DNA of 64,000 bases, taken from Mycobacterium paraseoulense (lineage in GTDB: Bacteria; Actinomycetota; Actinomycetes; Mycobacteriales; Mycobacteriaceae). Positions 16,517-27,038 of this stretch are shown piece after piece (position 1 is the first letter of the stretch; each line of letters starts with the position of its first letter). The notes beneath the pieces were generated by a model. The model searched no databases. It was not told the DNA's origin and saw only the letters and a list, made by a program, of their open reading frames with translations. The translations under genes and the position numbers were made by a program. The stretch spans positions 1,240,001 through 1,304,000 of the forward strand of contig NZ_AP022619.1 in the NCBI RefSeq assembly GCF_010731655.1, written 5' to 3'.

Positions 16517-17326
16517 CTAGTTGTTACCCCGGTTGAATTGCTCGAACCCGCCGGCGTCGGCGCTGGAGTCGACGGGAGCCGCCGATCCGCGCTGGCCGAG
16601 CTCCTCCAGCTGCGATTCCAGGTAGGTCTTGAGCCGAGTCCGGTACTCGCGTTCGAAGGTGCGCAGCTGCTCGAGGCGGCCTTCCAGGACCGTGCGCTGC
16701 TGGTTGATCGTTCCCATGATCTCGGAATGCTTGCGCTCGGCGTCGGCCTGCAGGGCGTCGGCCTTTTCCTGGGCCTGGCGCAGCTGGGTCTCGGAGCGGG
16801 TTTGCGCATCGGCGAGCATGGCGTCGGCGCGCTGCCGGGCCTCGGTGACCGTGGTCTCGGCGGTCTGGCGGGCCTCGGTGAGGATCTGGTCGGCGTTGGC
16901 GCGGGCATCGGCCAGCATCTTGTCGGACTCGGCCTTGGCGGTGCTGGTCAGCCGGTCGGCGGTGTCCTGGGCCAGGCTCAGCACCCGGGCGGCCTTCATG
17001 GCCTGTTCCTCGTTGCTGGCCCCCGGTGCCGCGGGAGCGGCCGGGGCGGCCACCGGCGCCGCCTTGGGCGCCGGCTCCGGCTCGGGGACGGGAATCGCCT
17101 GGGTGGGCGCGGCGGCGGGGGCGGCGCTGGCGCCACCGCCGGCGGCAAGTTCGTGGTCCAGCTCCTCGATGCGCTGGCGCAGATCGCTGTTCTCTTCGAT
17201 GAGCCGGGTCAGCTCCGCCTCCACCAGATCGAGAAAGGCGTCGACCTCGTCTTCGTTGTAGCCCCGCTTGCCGATCGGTGGCTTACTGAACGCCACATTG
17301 TGGACGTCGGCTGGTGTAAGCGGCAT
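16517..17326 (-). CDS. wag31: DivIVA-family polar growth protein Wag31
   Basis: 269 residues. Wag31 recruits the peptidoglycan and mycolate machinery to the poles of mycobacteria. The N-terminal DivIVA membrane-binding region is [20 protein letters not shown] followed by [14 protein letters not shown] and a coiled coil. A variable Ala/Pro linker includes T75 in TQAIP, the equivalent of the PknA-phosphorylated Thr of M. tuberculosis. A second long coiled coil runs from about 105 to 245 with Ala/Gln/Glu heptads. The linker is a little longer than in M. tuberculosis (260 residues). GAGGGGA lies 7 nt upstream of the ATG. The gene has its own promoter at 17358-17395. Confidence 0.97.
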   Translation of the reverse strand: MPLTPADVHNVAFSKPPIGKRGYNEDEVDAFLDLVEAELTRLIEENSDLRQRIEELDHELAAGGGASAAPAAAPTQAIPVPEPEPAPKAAPVAAPAAPAAPGASNEEQAMKAARVLSLAQDTADRLTSTAKAESDKMLADARANADQILTEARQTAETTVTEARQRADAMLADAQTRSETQLRQAQEKADALQADAERKHSEIMGTINQQRTVLEGRLEQLRTFEREYRTRLKTYLESQLEELGQRGSAAPVDSSADAGGFEQFNRGNN

Positions 17327-17357
17327 TGTTTCGTCCCCTCAAGTTCCTGTCTAACGT

Positions 17358-17395
17358 TCTGGAAAGTGTAGAACGCAGTGGTAGCCGTCGTGCAA
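17358..17395 (-). promoter_or_regulatory. wag31 promoter
   Basis: On the minus strand, TTGCAC (17390-17395) and TACACT (17365-17370) are separated by 19 nt. The -10 fits the mycobacterial TANNNT pattern. Transcription would start at an A near 17358, giving a 32-nt leader that includes the GAGGGGA ribosome site. The 17430-17530 stretch further upstream is unusually AT-rich for this genome and holds nothing I can name. Confidence 0.6.
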
Positions 17396-17579
17396 CTGCC
17401 GTCCATCCTGTCACACCAGGCGCGACCGTTGCTGTTGAGGCCAATAAATAAGAACCAATTTCAAACACTGAGGGCAATAAAATCGGAAACCTTAGAATTT
17501 TTAAATCGCAGGCGCCAAACCGAAGCTAAAACGTGGCCGAACCGTCGCCGGCCCGGAAGGTGGCGCCGCGCCGGGCGGC

Positions 17580-17870
17580 TCAGGCCGCGGCCCCGAATGC
17601 CAGTTGCATGCCGATGAACGCGACCAGCAACAGCACCATGATGGACAGGTCGAAGCGGACGGCCCCGATGGTGAGTTGCGGGATCAGCCGGCGCAGCAGC
17701 TTCACCGGAGGGTCGGTGATCGACATGATGATCTCGAGGATCACCACCGTGATGCCGGTGGGATGCCAGTCACGGCTGAACGAGCGGATGAACTCGACGA
17801 CGACCCGGGCGATGAGCAGCAGCCAGAAGATGAACAGCGCAAACCCAAGGATCTGAAAGAACAGCACCAA
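17580..17870 (-). CDS. YggT family membrane protein (Rv2146c type)
   Basis: 96 residues with two hydrophobic segments, VLFFQILGFALFIFWLLLIARVV at the N-terminus and FDLSIMVLLLVAFIGMQLAFG at the C-terminus. Between them is the conserved amphipathic stretch with DWHPTG and SITDPPVKLLRRLIPQ. This is the standard YggT layout. The family sits between sepF and divIVA in many Gram-positive bacteria and is linked to division or osmotic balance without a known mechanism. The start is TTG at 17870. 169 bp separate it from sepF and 253 bp from wag31, so it may be transcribed with sepF. Confidence 0.93.
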   Translation of the reverse strand: MVLFFQILGFALFIFWLLLIARVVVEFIRSFSRDWHPTGITVVILEIIMSITDPPVKLLRRLIPQLTIGAVRFDLSIMVLLLVAFIGMQLAFGAAA

Positions 17871-18039
17871 CTGAACAGCCCCGACCTTACCGATGAGATG
17901 TCAAGCGCCGCGGGCTTGCGCGGCGCCTGCCAGCGTACCGACTCCGGGGCCCGGCCCACATCTCAGCCGGCCCAGCCACCGGGGACCACCGGAACGGCGC
18001 CGCCGACCCAGGGCTACCGGTAGGGGTTATTGCTCAGCG

Positions 18040-18696
18040 TTATTGGTAAGCGTAGAAGCCGGTTTCGGCGATCCGCCGACGCTCCTCCGGGGACACATCG
18101 ACGTCGGCGGGCGAGAGCAGGAACACCTTGGTCGCCACCTTGTCGAAGGAGCCGCGCAGCGCGAAGGCGAGGCCGGCCGCGAAGTCGACGAGGCGCTTCG
18201 CGTCGGCGTTGTCCATCGACACCAGGTCCATGATGACCGGGGTGCCGTCGCGGAACCGCTCGCCGATGGTGCGGGCCTCGCTGTAGTCCTTCGGCCGCAA
18301 CGTGGTGATCTTCGAGAGCGGGTGACCCTCCTCGAACATCATCGCCATCCGGCGCGGGTCCATCGCCAGCGCGCCGCGGGTGGAGTTGCGCAGCCAGGAC
18401 CCGAACCGGGGCCTGCCCATCTCGGGCCGCTCGAACTCGCGCGGGTGGACGGCGCCGTAGCGCGGCTCGTCCCCGTAACCGCCGCGGTAGCCGCCGGGCA
18501 GCGGGTAGTCGGCGGGCTCGCGGGGGTCGTCGTAGTCGCGCCCCTCGTAACGCCCCTCGAGGCGTCCATAGCCGTCGTCGAAACGCGCCCGCGGGAAACC
18601 GCGGGAGGGAGCGGCGTGGTCGTCGTAATACTCGTCGTCGTAGTCGTCCATCGGGGCCATACCGAAATAGGCCTTGACTTTGTGCAGTGTGCTCAT
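18040..18696 (-). CDS. sepF: Cell division protein SepF
   Basis: 218 residues. SepF polymerises and tethers FtsZ to the membrane; it is essential in mycobacteria, which lack FtsA. The N-terminal amphipathic helix ([13 protein letters not shown]) binds membrane. A long disordered acidic/Arg/Gly/Tyr linker follows, with the conserved SepF (DUF552) domain in the last 90 residues: [41 protein letters not shown] and [19 protein letters not shown] lies about 10 nt before the ATG. The gene lies between yggS and yggT in the usual order. Confidence 0.97.
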   Translation of the reverse strand: MSTLHKVKAYFGMAPMDDYDDEYYDDHAAPSRGFPRARFDDGYGRLEGRYEGRDYDDPREPADYPLPGGYRGGYGDEPRYGAVHPREFERPEMGRPRFGSWLRNSTRGALAMDPRRMAMMFEEGHPLSKITTLRPKDYSEARTIGERFRDGTPVIMDLVSMDNADAKRLVDFAAGLAFALRGSFDKVATKVFLLSPADVDVSPEERRRIAETGFYAYQ

Positions 18697-18757
18697 TGCG
18701 TTGACCCCTTCTAGCCCCTGATGCTGGTGTCAGTGATGAAGATGTGACTACAGTGAC

Positions 18758-19537
18758 TTAATACGGTGACGGTAGCGGCCGTGGGCCCAATAGCGCGGTA
18801 CCGACACGCACACATGTGGAACCGTGTTTGACGGCGACTTCGAAATCGTCGGACATGCCCGCGGACAGGCCGACGGCGTTCGGATGCGACTCGAGAACGC
18901 GCAGGTGCTCGGTGCGCAGGCGCGCGAAGGCCGCTTCCGGGTCCGATCCCAGCGGCGGGATCGCCATCAGCCCGGCCAGTTCCAGGTGCTTGGACTCCTC
19001 GGCCCGGTCGCACAACTCGTCGACCGCACCCGGCGTCGAGATGTCGACGCCGCCGCGCGAATCGTCGCCATCGAGGCTGATCTGGATGTAGATCCGCATC
19101 GAGTCGGCGCGGCGACCCTCGGCCAGGGCCGCCGACACCCCCCGATCGAGGGCGCCGATGAGCTGCGCGCTGTCGACCGAGTGGGCGGTGTGCGCCCACC
19201 GCGCGACCGAGCGGGCCTTGTTTCGCTGAATGTGGCCCACCATGTGCCAGCGCAGGCCCGGCGCGTCCGCCCGCGCAGAGGCCGCCAAGAGTTTGGTGAC
19301 TTCGCTCACTTTCGCCGACGCTTCCTGATCACGCGATTCGCCGACGGCGCGGCAACCCAATCGGGACAAAGTCACGACATCGGTTGCTGGAAAGAATTTG
19401 GTAATGGGCAGAAGTTCGATTTCCCCGACATTGCGACCCGCCGCTTCCGCGGCCGCCGCAAGGCGCGAGCGCACGGCCGCTAATGCGTGCATCAATTCCG
19501 TTTCACGGTCGCCCCCGGCTGGCATGTCTACCGCCAT
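18758..19537 (-). CDS. YggS/PROSC pyridoxal-phosphate homeostasis protein (Rv2148c type)
   Basis: 259 residues of the fold III PLP-binding family. PLP-binding Lys is in LLPITKFFP, with WHMVGHIQRNK, AHSVDS, IQISLDGD, LMAIPP and the C-terminal SAGMSDDFEVAVKHGSTCVRVGTALLG. These proteins buffer free PLP and affect amino acid pools. I chose ATG at 19537, which matches the M. tuberculosis N-terminus (M-A-x-D then DRE-EL). GTG at 19546, overlapping the yfiH stop as GTGA, is a credible alternative. The gene follows yfiH by 5 bp, as in many actinobacterial ftsZ-yfiH-yggS-sepF clusters. Confidence 0.95.
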   Translation of the reverse strand: MAVDMPAGGDRETELMHALAAVRSRLAAAAEAAGRNVGEIELLPITKFFPATDVVTLSRLGCRAVGESRDQEASAKVSEVTKLLAASARADAPGLRWHMVGHIQRNKARSVARWAHTAHSVDSAQLIGALDRGVSAALAEGRRADSMRIYIQISLDGDDSRGGVDISTPGAVDELCDRAEESKHLELAGLMAIPPLGSDPEAAFARLRTEHLRVLESHPNAVGLSAGMSDDFEVAVKHGSTCVRVGTALLGPRPLPSPY

Positions 19538-19542
19538 CGCGG

Positions 19543-20304
19543 TCACTCCATCCACACCAACGAGGCCAGCCGCCCGGTCGGCGCGTCCCGGCGGTGGCTG
19601 AACAGGCTCGGCTCGGCCACCGTGCACCGCGGGTCGACGTCGATGGCCGTGACGCCCAAACACTTTAACTGACAAGCGATTCCGGCCCGAAGGTCGAGTC
19701 CGGGGGTGCCGGCCGTGGTCGTGGTGCGGCTGCCGGGCAGCGCGGCCTCCACCTCGTCGGCCATGGCCGCGGGCACCTCGTAGTTGCGCCCGCTGACCGC
19801 CGGACCCAGCAGGGCCGAGATGTCCCCGGCGTGCGCGCCCAGGGCGAGCATCACCTCCACGGTGCGGGACACCACCCCCAGCTGCGCCCCGACGCGACCG
19901 GCATGAACCGCCGCGGCCACGCCCGCGCGCGCGTCGGCCAGCAGCACCGGCACGCAGTCGGCGGTCACCACCGCCAGCGCCAGCCGCGGGGTGGTGGTCA
20001 CCAGCGCATCGGTGCCCACCTTTCCACCGACCGCGGTGCGCTGTGGCCCGTCGACCACCTCGACCCGGTCGCCGTGGACCTGGTTCATCCACACCACGCG
20101 GTCGGGCCCGAGGCCGATGGCGGTGGCGAGCCGGTGTCGGTTGGCGGACACCGCCGCCGGGTCGTCACCGACGTGGTCGCCCAGGTTGAAGGACTCGAAC
20201 GGTGGGCCCGAGACACCGCCCGCGCGGGTGGTGGTCACCCGCCGGATGCGCACGCTCACATGTTCAGTATCCGGACCGCACTCACTGCCTGAGGGCAACG
20301 CCAT
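19543..20304 (-). CDS. YfiH/YlmD family protein (laccase-domain, purine nucleoside phosphorylase/deaminase type)
   Basis: About 253 residues. Family motifs are FNLGDHVGDDP, WMNQVHGDRV (metal-binding His), VTADCVPVLLAD (Cys), AAVHAGRVG (His), LGPAVSGRNYEV and the C-terminal RCTVAEPSLFSHRRDAPTGR. YfiH homologues have purine nucleoside phosphorylase and adenosine deaminase activity and have also been described as polyphenol oxidases. In E. coli one form affects peptidoglycan precursor fidelity. The start is uncertain: ATG 20304 follows GGGGG by 5 nt; TTG 20346 or GTG 20259 are possible. The gene lies directly after ftsZ and before yggS. Confidence 0.92.
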   Translation of the reverse strand: MALPSGSECGPDTEHVSVRIRRVTTTRAGGVSGPPFESFNLGDHVGDDPAAVSANRHRLATAIGLGPDRVVWMNQVHGDRVEVVDGPQRTAVGGKVGTDALVTTTPRLALAVVTADCVPVLLADARAGVAAAVHAGRVGAQLGVVSRTVEVMLALGAHAGDISALLGPAVSGRNYEVPAAMADEVEAALPGSRTTTTAGTPGLDLRAGIACQLKCLGVTAIDVDPRCTVAEPSLFSHRRDAPTGRLASLVWME

Positions 20305-20360
20305 CCGGCCCCCATTTTTCGTGGCCGGTTTGTCGCGCACTGGCAAGCGAATCGAGACCC

Positions 20361-21515
20361 TCAGCGGCGCATGAACGGCGGCACGTCGACGTCGTCGTCG
20401 TCGCCGCCGATGTTCAGCGTGGCGCCGTTGGTTGGGACCGGCACGCTGACGGCGTCGACGGGTTCGAACAAGGTAGAGGTGAGCTTGCCGGCCTTCGCCG
20501 ACTCGATCCGGTGCGCCCCGGGCTTCTCGCCGGCCGTGCCGCCGACGACGGGCCTGCGGCCGGAACCGACCGCGTCGAAGCCGGCGGCGATCACGGTGAC
20601 GCGCACCTCGTCGCCCAGCGAGTCGTCGATGACGGTGCCGAAGATGATGTTGGCGTCCTGGTGGGCGGCGTCCTGCACCAGCGACGCCGCCTCGTTGATC
20701 TCGAACAGGCCCAGGTCGCTGCCGCCGGCGATCGACATCAGCACGCCCTGTGCGCCCTCCATCGACGCCTCCAGCAGCGGCGAGTTGATCGCGATCTCGG
20801 CGGCCTTGAGCGAACGTCCCTCGCCGCGGGCCGACCCGATGCCCATCAGCGCGGTGCCGGCCCCGGACATGATGCCCTTGACGTCGGCGAAGTCGACGTT
20901 GATCAGACCGGGCGTGGTGATCAGGTCGGTGATGCCCTGCACGCCGTTGAGCAGCACCTCGTCGGCGCTGCGGAACGCGTCCATCAGGGACACCGCGGCG
21001 TCGCCCATCTGCAGCAGCCGGTCGTTGGGGATGACGATCAGGGTGTCGCAGCTCTCGCGCAGCGAGGCGATGCCGGCTTCGGCCTGATTGCCCCGCCGCT
21101 TGCCCTCGAACGAGAACGGCCGGGTGACCACGCCGACGGTCAGCGCGCCCAGCTTACGGGCGATGCTGGCGACCACGGGTGCGCCCCCGGTGCCCGTCCC
21201 GCCGCCCTCGCCGGCGGTGACGAACACCATGTCCGCACCGCGGAGCAGCTCCTCGATCTCGTCCTTGGCGTCCTCGGCGGCCTTGCGACCGACCTCCGGG
21301 TCGGCGCCGGCGCCCAGCCCGCGGGTGGAGTCGCGGCCGACGTCGAGTTTGACGTCGGCATCGCTCATCAACAGCGCCTGCGCGTCGGTGTTGATCGCGA
21401 TGAACTCCACGCCCTTGAGGCCCTGCTCGATCATCCGGTTCACGGCGTTGACACCGCCGCCACCGATACCCACGACCTTGATGACGGCCAGGTAGTTATG
21501 CGGGGGGGTCATCAT
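20361..21515 (-). CDS. ftsZ: Cell division GTPase FtsZ
   Basis: 384 residues, the bacterial tubulin that forms the Z ring. Motifs: [15 protein letters not shown], tubulin signature [10 protein letters not shown] (residues ~105-115), FEGKRR, the NVDFADVK T7 loop that completes the neighbour's GTP site, and the C-terminal tail ending [13 protein letters not shown], which in mycobacteria binds SepF and FtsW. A GT-rich linker has an insertion ([15 protein letters not shown]) compared with M. tuberculosis. Two ATG codons are adjacent (21515, 21512), and GGAGG lies 7 nt before the first. The 231-bp upstream region contains TTGACA (21621-21626) and direct TAACTC repeats. Confidence 0.98.
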   Translation of the reverse strand: MMTPPHNYLAVIKVVGIGGGGVNAVNRMIEQGLKGVEFIAINTDAQALLMSDADVKLDVGRDSTRGLGAGADPEVGRKAAEDAKDEIEELLRGADMVFVTAGEGGGTGTGGAPVVASIARKLGALTVGVVTRPFSFEGKRRGNQAEAGIASLRESCDTLIVIPNDRLLQMGDAAVSLMDAFRSADEVLLNGVQGITDLITTPGLINVDFADVKGIMSGAGTALMGIGSARGEGRSLKAAEIAINSPLLEASMEGAQGVLMSIAGGSDLGLFEINEAASLVQDAAHQDANIIFGTVIDDSLGDEVRVTVIAAGFDAVGSGRRPVVGGTAGEKPGAHRIESAKAGKLTSTLFEPVDAVSVPVPTNGATLNIGGDDDDVDVPPFMRR

Positions 21516-21746
21516 TCGGTTTCCTCCCTGATGGGCTCAAGTTCTTCGCGACGGGGTTTCTCCCGAACGTTCGCGGTCCGCCCTGGCAAACCCTCAACCT
21601 CAACCATAGAGTTAGAGTTATGTCAAGTAGTTCCGCGCAACCAGAACGGTATGGGCACGGCGCGCGCGAACCCCGCAGGCGCGCCGACGCGCGGCTCGCA
21701 AATTTTTTCTGTTGCCGACGTCACACGCGGGTCGCCGCGGGCTTCG
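21516..21746 (-). promoter_or_regulatory. ftsZ upstream region with promoter elements
   Basis: A 231-bp gap within the otherwise tight cluster. On the minus strand it contains TTGACA (complement of 21621-21626), two TAACTC repeats and TATGGT (21603-21608, TANNNT type). This AT-rich patch sits about 90 nt before the start codon. The spacing between TTGACA and TATGGT is only 12 nt, so which hexamers pair is unclear. Extra ftsZ promoters here would raise FtsZ relative to the mur genes. Confidence 0.5.
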
Positions 21747-22712
21747 CTACTTCACCGTGGGCAGGTCGGGGCTGGAGACGTCGTAGGTCCGCCCGGGCTG
21801 GGTCAGCAGCGCCGCCAGCTTCTCGGCCTTCTCGTCGGTGCGATCGGTCGTCCCCCAGATGACCACGCGGCCATCGCCCAGCGTGAGCGTGATCGAGGCC
21901 ACCGAGGGGGCCGCGACCCGGGCCACCTGGCCCGCGACCTCGGGCCGCAGCGCCGTCAGCACCTGGAGCGCGGCCTTGGTCGCCGGGTCGTTGGGGCCGG
22001 GATTGGCGACGTCGAGGTAGGGCAGCGCCGGCGGCGGCGGCCCGGTCGCGAAGTCGACGCCGTCGTGGTCGAACAGGTGCGGACCGTCCGGAAAGTCCTT
22101 CACGGCCACCGGAACTCGCTCGACGATGGTGATACGCAGCGCCGACGGATACTGGCGCTGCACCCGCGCGCTGGCCACGCGCCGGATCGCCGCCACCCGG
22201 TCGGCGACCTGGTTGGTGTTGATCTGCAGCAGCGGCGTCCCGGGCCGCACCCGCGCCGCGTCGAGCACCTCTTCGCGGGTCACCTCCCCCGTGCCGACCA
22301 CGACGATGCTGCGGGCCGACATCGCGGGGGTGAAATACAGGGTCAACGCGAGGCCGATGCCGACGACGACCAGCAGCACCGTGACCAACAGCATCTTCAA
22401 GCCACGAACCACGCCGCGCGCGACGGGTTTGGGCTCGTCGACCGCGCGCCCGCTGACCCGGCGTTTGGCCTCCCGCCGGGCTTCCTCGATGGCCGTGGCG
22501 CGCGCCTGCGCGGCGCGGCGTTCCGCCCGTTCGCGGCGCGCCCGCCGGCGCGGCCCCTCGAATTCGTCCGCGGGCGCCTGCTTTTCGGCCTCGGGTCCTC
22601 CGACGAACAGCGGCTCGGTGACGGCCTCCCCGGCGTCGGCCGGCTGGCCCACCACGCCCAGATTGCCCGGCTCCGGGCCGTCCGTCGGCGTCGCGTCGTT
22701 GGGCCGCGTCAT
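21747..22712 (-). CDS. ftsQ: Cell division protein FtsQ
   Basis: 321 residues. The long cytosolic N-terminus is disordered and charged (Arg/Glu/Ala), a single transmembrane helix is near residues 102-125 ([23 protein letters not shown]), then a POTRA domain ([31 protein letters not shown]) and the FtsQ domain ([20 protein letters not shown]...). Part of the divisome; with FtsL and FtsB it controls septal wall synthesis. The ATG overlaps the murC stop (ATGA). Confidence 0.96.
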   Translation of the reverse strand: MTRPNDATPTDGPEPGNLGVVGQPADAGEAVTEPLFVGGPEAEKQAPADEFEGPRRRARRERAERRAAQARATAIEEARREAKRRVSGRAVDEPKPVARGVVRGLKMLLVTVLLVVVGIGLALTLYFTPAMSARSIVVVGTGEVTREEVLDAARVRPGTPLLQINTNQVADRVAAIRRVASARVQRQYPSALRITIVERVPVAVKDFPDGPHLFDHDGVDFATGPPPPALPYLDVANPGPNDPATKAALQVLTALRPEVAGQVARVAAPSVASITLTLGDGRVVIWGTTDRTDEKAEKLAALLTQPGRTYDVSSPDLPTVK

Positions 22713-24181
22713 TGCCGCACTCCCGGCCGGCCGGGTGCGCTGCGGTTGTCCCGGATCCGCAGCGCGGTCACGATCTCGGGCCCCAACAGGGTGACGTCAC
22801 CCGCGCCCATCGTGACGATCACGTCGCCGGGGCCGGCGGCCGCCGCCACCTGCTCGGCGACCGCGGAGAAGTTGGGCAGGTAGCGCACCGGCGCGGTGAC
22901 GTGCTCGGCGACGCTGGCGCCGCTGACGCCGGCCAGCGGTTGCTCGCGGGCGCCGTAGACGTCGAGGACGAACACCTCGTCGGCGGCATCGAGCGCACGG
23001 CCGAATTGTGCAGCGAATTCCTTTGTGCGCGAATACAAATGGGGTTGAAAGACCACCAGGCTGCGCCCGCCGCCACTCTGCTCGAGGAGCGTGCGGACCG
23101 CGGCCAGCGTGGCGCTGATCTCGGTGGGATGGTGGGCGTAATCGTCGAAGACGCGCACCGACCCGGCGTTGCCGACCAGTTCGAACCGGCGGCGCACCCC
23201 CTCGAATCCGGCCAGCCCGTCGAGCACCGCGTCGACCGAGGCGCCGATCTCGATCGCCGCCAGCAGCGCGCCCAGCGCGTTGAGCGCCATGTGCCGCCCG
23301 GGCACCGACAGCCGCATCGCGCGGGGATACGGTTCCGGGTCCAGGTCCGGGGCGAGCTGGATGTGCGCGACCGCTTCGGTGCCCTGCTGCTCCCAGGACA
23401 GCAGGGTCGCGGCGTTGCCTTCATCCGGCGTGGACCCGTACCGCAGCACCCGGATCCCCAGCTCCGCGGTGCGTTCGGCCAGCGCGGCCGCGCCCGGATC
23501 ATCGACGCACACCACCAGCGCTCCCCCGGGCGCGAGCCGCTCCACGAAGGCGTCGAACACCCCGAGGTAGGCGTCGGCGCTGCCGTAGAAGTCCAGGTGA
23601 TCGGTCTCGATGTTGGTGACCACCGCGACGTCGGGCGTGTATTCCAGCAGCGAGCCGTCGCTTTCGTCGGCCTCGGCGACGAAGCAGTCACCGCTGCCGT
23701 GGTGCGCGTTGGTGCCGGCCTCCCCCATCTCGCCGCCGACCGCGAAGGACGGGTCGCGTCCACAGTGCTGCAACGCCACGATCAACATCGACGTCGTCGT
23801 GGTCTTGCCGTGGGTCCCGGTGACCATCAGCGTGGTGCGCTCGTCCATCAGCCTGGCCAGGACCGCGGGCCGCAGGATCACCGGGATGCCGCGCCGCCGG
23901 GCTTCGACGAGCTCGGGGTTGGTCTTCGGGATGGCGGCGTGGGTCGTGATGACCGCGGTGGGGCCGCCGGGCAACAGGTCGAGCGACGACGCATCGTGGC
24001 CGATGCGGATCGAGGCGCCCCGGGCCCGCAACGCGTGCACGCCGCGCGACTCCTTGGCGTCCGACCCGGACACCAGCGCGCCGCGGTCCAGCAGAATCCG
24101 GGCGATGCCCGACATGCCGGCTCCCCCGATGCCCACCATGTGCACCCGCTGCAGCTCGGGCGGCAGCTGTCCGGCGGTCAC
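22709..24181 (-). CDS. murC: UDP-N-acetylmuramate--L-alanine ligase MurC
   Basis: 490 residues. Adds L-Ala to UDP-MurNAc (UDP-MurNGlyc in mycobacteria). N-terminal UDP-binding motif [19 protein letters not shown]-loop [30 protein letters not shown], and C-terminal [12 protein letters not shown] and [10 protein letters not shown]. The start is GTG 24181, overlapping the murG stop as GTGA; the frame continues upstream inside murG without meaning. The length agrees with the M. tuberculosis enzyme (494). Confidence 0.97.
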   Translation of the reverse strand: MTAGQLPPELQRVHMVGIGGAGMSGIARILLDRGALVSGSDAKESRGVHALRARGASIRIGHDASSLDLLPGGPTAVITTHAAIPKTNPELVEARRRGIPVILRPAVLARLMDERTTLMVTGTHGKTTTTSMLIVALQHCGRDPSFAVGGEMGEAGTNAHHGSGDCFVAEADESDGSLLEYTPDVAVVTNIETDHLDFYGSADAYLGVFDAFVERLAPGGALVVCVDDPGAAALAERTAELGIRVLRYGSTPDEGNAATLLSWEQQGTEAVAHIQLAPDLDPEPYPRAMRLSVPGRHMALNALGALLAAIEIGASVDAVLDGLAGFEGVRRRFELVGNAGSVRVFDDYAHHPTEISATLAAVRTLLEQSGGGRSLVVFQPHLYSRTKEFAAQFGRALDAADEVFVLDVYGAREQPLAGVSGASVAEHVTAPVRYLPNFSAVAEQVAAAAGPGDVIVTMGAGDVTLLGPEIVTALRIRDNRSAPGRPGVRQ

Positions 24182-25389
24182 CGCCGCCCTCCCTCCGCTG
24201 CCTTCCTGGCGATGTCCAGAGCAGCCTGTGCCACGTGGCGCGCCGCGTCGGGATGCCCCACGCGCGCGGCGGCCGTCGTCATCGCCGCCAACCGCGGCGG
24301 GTCGTTGAGCAGCCCGGCCACCTCGCGAGCGACCAACTGCGGCGTCAGCGCGGCATCGGCGACCACCATGCCGCCCCCGGCGTTGACCACCGGCAGCGCG
24401 TTGAGCCGCTGCTCGCCGTTGCCGATCGGCAGCGGCACATAGATGGCCGGCAGGCCGACCGCCGAGACCTCGGCGACGGTCATGGCGCCGGACCGGCAGA
24501 TCGCCAGGTCGGCGGCGGCGTAGGCCAGGTCCATCCGGTCCAGGTAGGGCACCGCCACGTAGGGCGGCTCGCCGGGGCGGGGTTCGCGCAGCTCGAGAGA
24601 GTTTTTCGGGCCGTGCGCGTGCAGCACCGACACGCCCGCGGCGGCCAGGTCGGCGGCCGCCGCGGACACCGCCCGGTTCAACGACACGGCGCCCTGAGAC
24701 CCGCCGAAGACCAGCAACACCCGCGCGTCGTCGGCGAAGCCGAAGTGCCTGCGCGCCTCGGCGCGCAGGGCCGCGCGGTCCAGCGAGGTGATGGCCGCCC
24801 GCACCGGCACCCCCACCACCTCGGCGCGCGGCAACCCGCAATCGGGTACCGCGGAGAGCACCCGGTCGGCGCGGCGGGCGCCGATCCGGTTGGCCAGCCC
24901 GGCGCTGGCGTTGGCCTCGTGGATCAGCACCGGGACGCGGCGCCTGCGGCCGAGACCGCGGGGGATCCCGCGGGCCGCCAGGTACGCCGGCAGCGCCACA
25001 TATCCGCCGAAACCGATGATGACGTCGGCGTCGACCGCGTCGAGCACGGCGCGGGTCTCCCGGACCGCGCGCCACACCCGTGGGGGCAGCCGCGCCAGGT
25101 CGCCGCTGGGCTTGCGCGGCAGCGGCACCGGCGTGATCAGCTCGAGGTGGTAGCCCCGCTGGGGCACCAGCCGGGTCTCGAGGCCGCGGTGGGTGCCCAG
25201 CGCCGTGATCCGCACCTGCGGGTCGAGCGCGCTGAGCGCGTCGGCCACGGCCATCGCGGGCTCGACGTGGCCGGCGGTGCCGCCGCCGGCCAGGACGACC
25301 GACAGCGGCTTAAAAGCCGACAACGCGGCACCGGCGGGCTGGGGACTTGTCCCCCGCCCGCCGGTCGGCTTGCTGACCGTGTGGTTCAC
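24178..25389 (-). CDS. murG: UDP-GlcNAc:lipid I glycosyltransferase MurG
   Basis: 403 residues, GT28 family, membrane-associated on the cytosolic face; makes lipid II from lipid I. A Pro/Gly-rich leader (about 30 residues) precedes [22 protein letters not shown] (the GGGTGGH motif with Ala), then [40 protein letters not shown] and the UDP-GlcNAc site [25 protein letters not shown] with GNGEQRLNA. Start GTG 25389 overlaps the ftsW stop (GTGA). The end overlaps murC. Confidence 0.97.
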   Translation of the reverse strand: MNHTVSKPTGGRGTSPQPAGAALSAFKPLSVVLAGGGTAGHVEPAMAVADALSALDPQVRITALGTHRGLETRLVPQRGYHLELITPVPLPRKPSGDLARLPPRVWRAVRETRAVLDAVDADVIIGFGGYVALPAYLAARGIPRGLGRRRRVPVLIHEANASAGLANRIGARRADRVLSAVPDCGLPRAEVVGVPVRAAITSLDRAALRAEARRHFGFADDARVLLVFGGSQGAVSLNRAVSAAAADLAAAGVSVLHAHGPKNSLELREPRPGEPPYVAVPYLDRMDLAYAAADLAICRSGAMTVAEVSAVGLPAIYVPLPIGNGEQRLNALPVVNAGGGMVVADAALTPQLVAREVAGLLNDPPRLAAMTTAAARVGHPDAARHVAQAALDIARKAAEGGRR

Positions 25390-27032
25390 CCGTAACGCTG
25401 ACCTTCCAGTGCGCGAGCGCGCCGTGGTTGACGCTGGCCGGCTCGCCGACTGGCGGAGCGCTGGCCAGATCCATGATGCACCGCCGCGCGGGCCGGCCGT
25501 GCGGCTGTGCGGGAGAACGCCGGTCGCAGCGGTTCCTCGGCCTTGCGGGCGGCCTTGCGGGTCGACGCCTGGGCGGCCTTCCGCGCGCCGCTGCGCGAAG
25601 GGGCGCCCTTGGCCGGCGGCTTGCCTGCCCGCTTGCGGTCGCGGAACGACTCCAGCCGGGTCGGCACGTACGGCTGGGGCAGCGGCAGCCGGAGGAACCG
25701 GTTCACCTTGTCGTCGCGGCCAGCGCGCAGGGCGGCCACCGCCTCGGGCTCGTGACGGGCCGCGTTGGCCATGATCCCGATCATGAAAAGCGTTGCCGCC
25801 GTCGATGTTCCGCCCGCGGAGATGAGTGGCAGCTGAATGCCGGTGACGGGCAGGATCCCGATCACGTAACCGATGTTGATGAACGCCTGACCCAGCACCC
25901 ACATCGTCGTGGTGGCGGTGAGCAGCCGCAGGAAGGGGTCGGCCGACCGGCGGGCGATGCGCATCCCGGTGTAGGCGAACAGCCCGAAGAGGACGAGCAG
26001 CCCGAAGGCGCCGACGAAGCCCAGCTCCTCGCCGATGATCGCGAAGATGAAGTCGTTGTGGGCGTTGGGCAGGTAGTTCCACTTGGCCACGCCCTGGCCC
26101 AGGCCGTCGCCGAAGATGCCACCGTGGGCCAGCGCGAACTTCGCCTGGCGCGCCTGGTAACCGGTGTCCATCGGGTCGTTCTCGGGGTTCATCCACGACT
26201 TCACCCGGTCGGAGCGGTAACCGGCCGACATGGCCAGGACGGCCCCGGCCATGAACACCGCCAGCAGCGAGGTGGCGAAGACGCGCAGTGGCAGCCCGGC
26301 GTACCACAACAACGCCAGCAGGATGATGCCCAGCGACACGGTCTGCCCGAGGTCGGGCTGGGCCACGATCAGCGCCAGCGCGATGACCGCGGCGGGTACC
26401 AGCGGGATGAGCATCTCGCGCAGCGAGGCCCGCTCCAGCCGGCGGGCCGCCAGCAGGTGCGCGCCCCAGATGGCGAAGGCGATCTTGGCCAGCTCGGAGG
26501 GCTGCATGGAAAAGCCGGCGACGACGAACCACTTCCGCGACCCGTTGGCCAGGTTTCCGATGCCGGGAACGAGCACGAGCACCAACAAGATGACGGTGAC
26601 GACGTAGCCGGTGAAGGCGACGCGGCGGATGAACCGCACCGACATGCGCAGGGAGGCATAACAGGCGATCAGGCCGATCAACGTCCACAACACCTGCTTG
26701 CCGAAGATGACCCAGGCCGATCCGTCGGCGTCATAGGACCGCACGCCGGACGCCGAGAGCACCATGATCAGGCCGAGCGTCGTCAACAGCCCGGCCACCG
26801 CGATGATCAGGTGAAAGGAGGTCATGGGCCGGCTCAGCCAGGCGCCGAACCGGTTGCGCTCGTCGGTCTTGACCGGGGTTTTCGCGGCCGGCTTGGCCTC
26901 CGATGTCCCGGCGGGGCTCACCGGGCCGGTCGCCTCGTCGGCGTCGGCCTCCCCCGGCTCGGCCGCGGCGGTGCCGGCGGTCGCCTCGGTTGCTTTGTCC
27001 CGGCGTCGCAGCCGGGCCAGCGGATTACCCAC
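25386..27032 (-). CDS. ftsW: SEDS peptidoglycan glycosyltransferase FtsW
   Basis: 548 residues. The core has the about ten membrane helices of SEDS polymerases with motifs [90 protein letters not shown]. It polymerises septal glycan with PBPB (pbpB in this window). N-terminal (about 60) and C-terminal (about 120, very basic, rich in Arg, Ala and Lys) cytosolic tails are actinobacterial extensions; the C-terminal tail in mycobacteria binds FtsZ. It follows murD by 6 bp and overlaps murG by 4 bp. Confidence 0.97.
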   Translation of the reverse strand: MGNPLARLRRRDKATEATAGTAAAEPGEADADEATGPVSPAGTSEAKPAAKTPVKTDERNRFGAWLSRPMTSFHLIIAVAGLLTTLGLIMVLSASGVRSYDADGSAWVIFGKQVLWTLIGLIACYASLRMSVRFIRRVAFTGYVVTVILLVLVLVPGIGNLANGSRKWFVVAGFSMQPSELAKIAFAIWGAHLLAARRLERASLREMLIPLVPAAVIALALIVAQPDLGQTVSLGIILLALLWYAGLPLRVFATSLLAVFMAGAVLAMSAGYRSDRVKSWMNPENDPMDTGYQARQAKFALAHGGIFGDGLGQGVAKWNYLPNAHNDFIFAIIGEELGFVGAFGLLVLFGLFAYTGMRIARRSADPFLRLLTATTTMWVLGQAFINIGYVIGILPVTGIQLPLISAGGTSTAATLFMIGIMANAARHEPEAVAALRAGRDDKVNRFLRLPLPQPYVPTRLESFRDRKRAGKPPAKGAPSRSGARKAAQASTRKAARKAEEPLRPAFSRTAARPARAAVHHGSGQRSASRRAGQRQPRRARALEGQRYG

Positions 27033-27038
27033 GCCCGC

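Noticed and set aside
20202..22883. An 893-codon plus-strand open frame opposite ftsZ and ftsQ
   Set aside because: High GC content keeps the antisense frame of conserved genes open. Its composition is Arg/Gly/His-rich with no domain, and ftsZ and ftsQ are certain on the other strand.
24182..25075. N-terminal extension of murC to a 788-residue protein
   Set aside because: The extension lies inside murG in another frame; GTG at 24181 overlapping the murG stop is the natural start.
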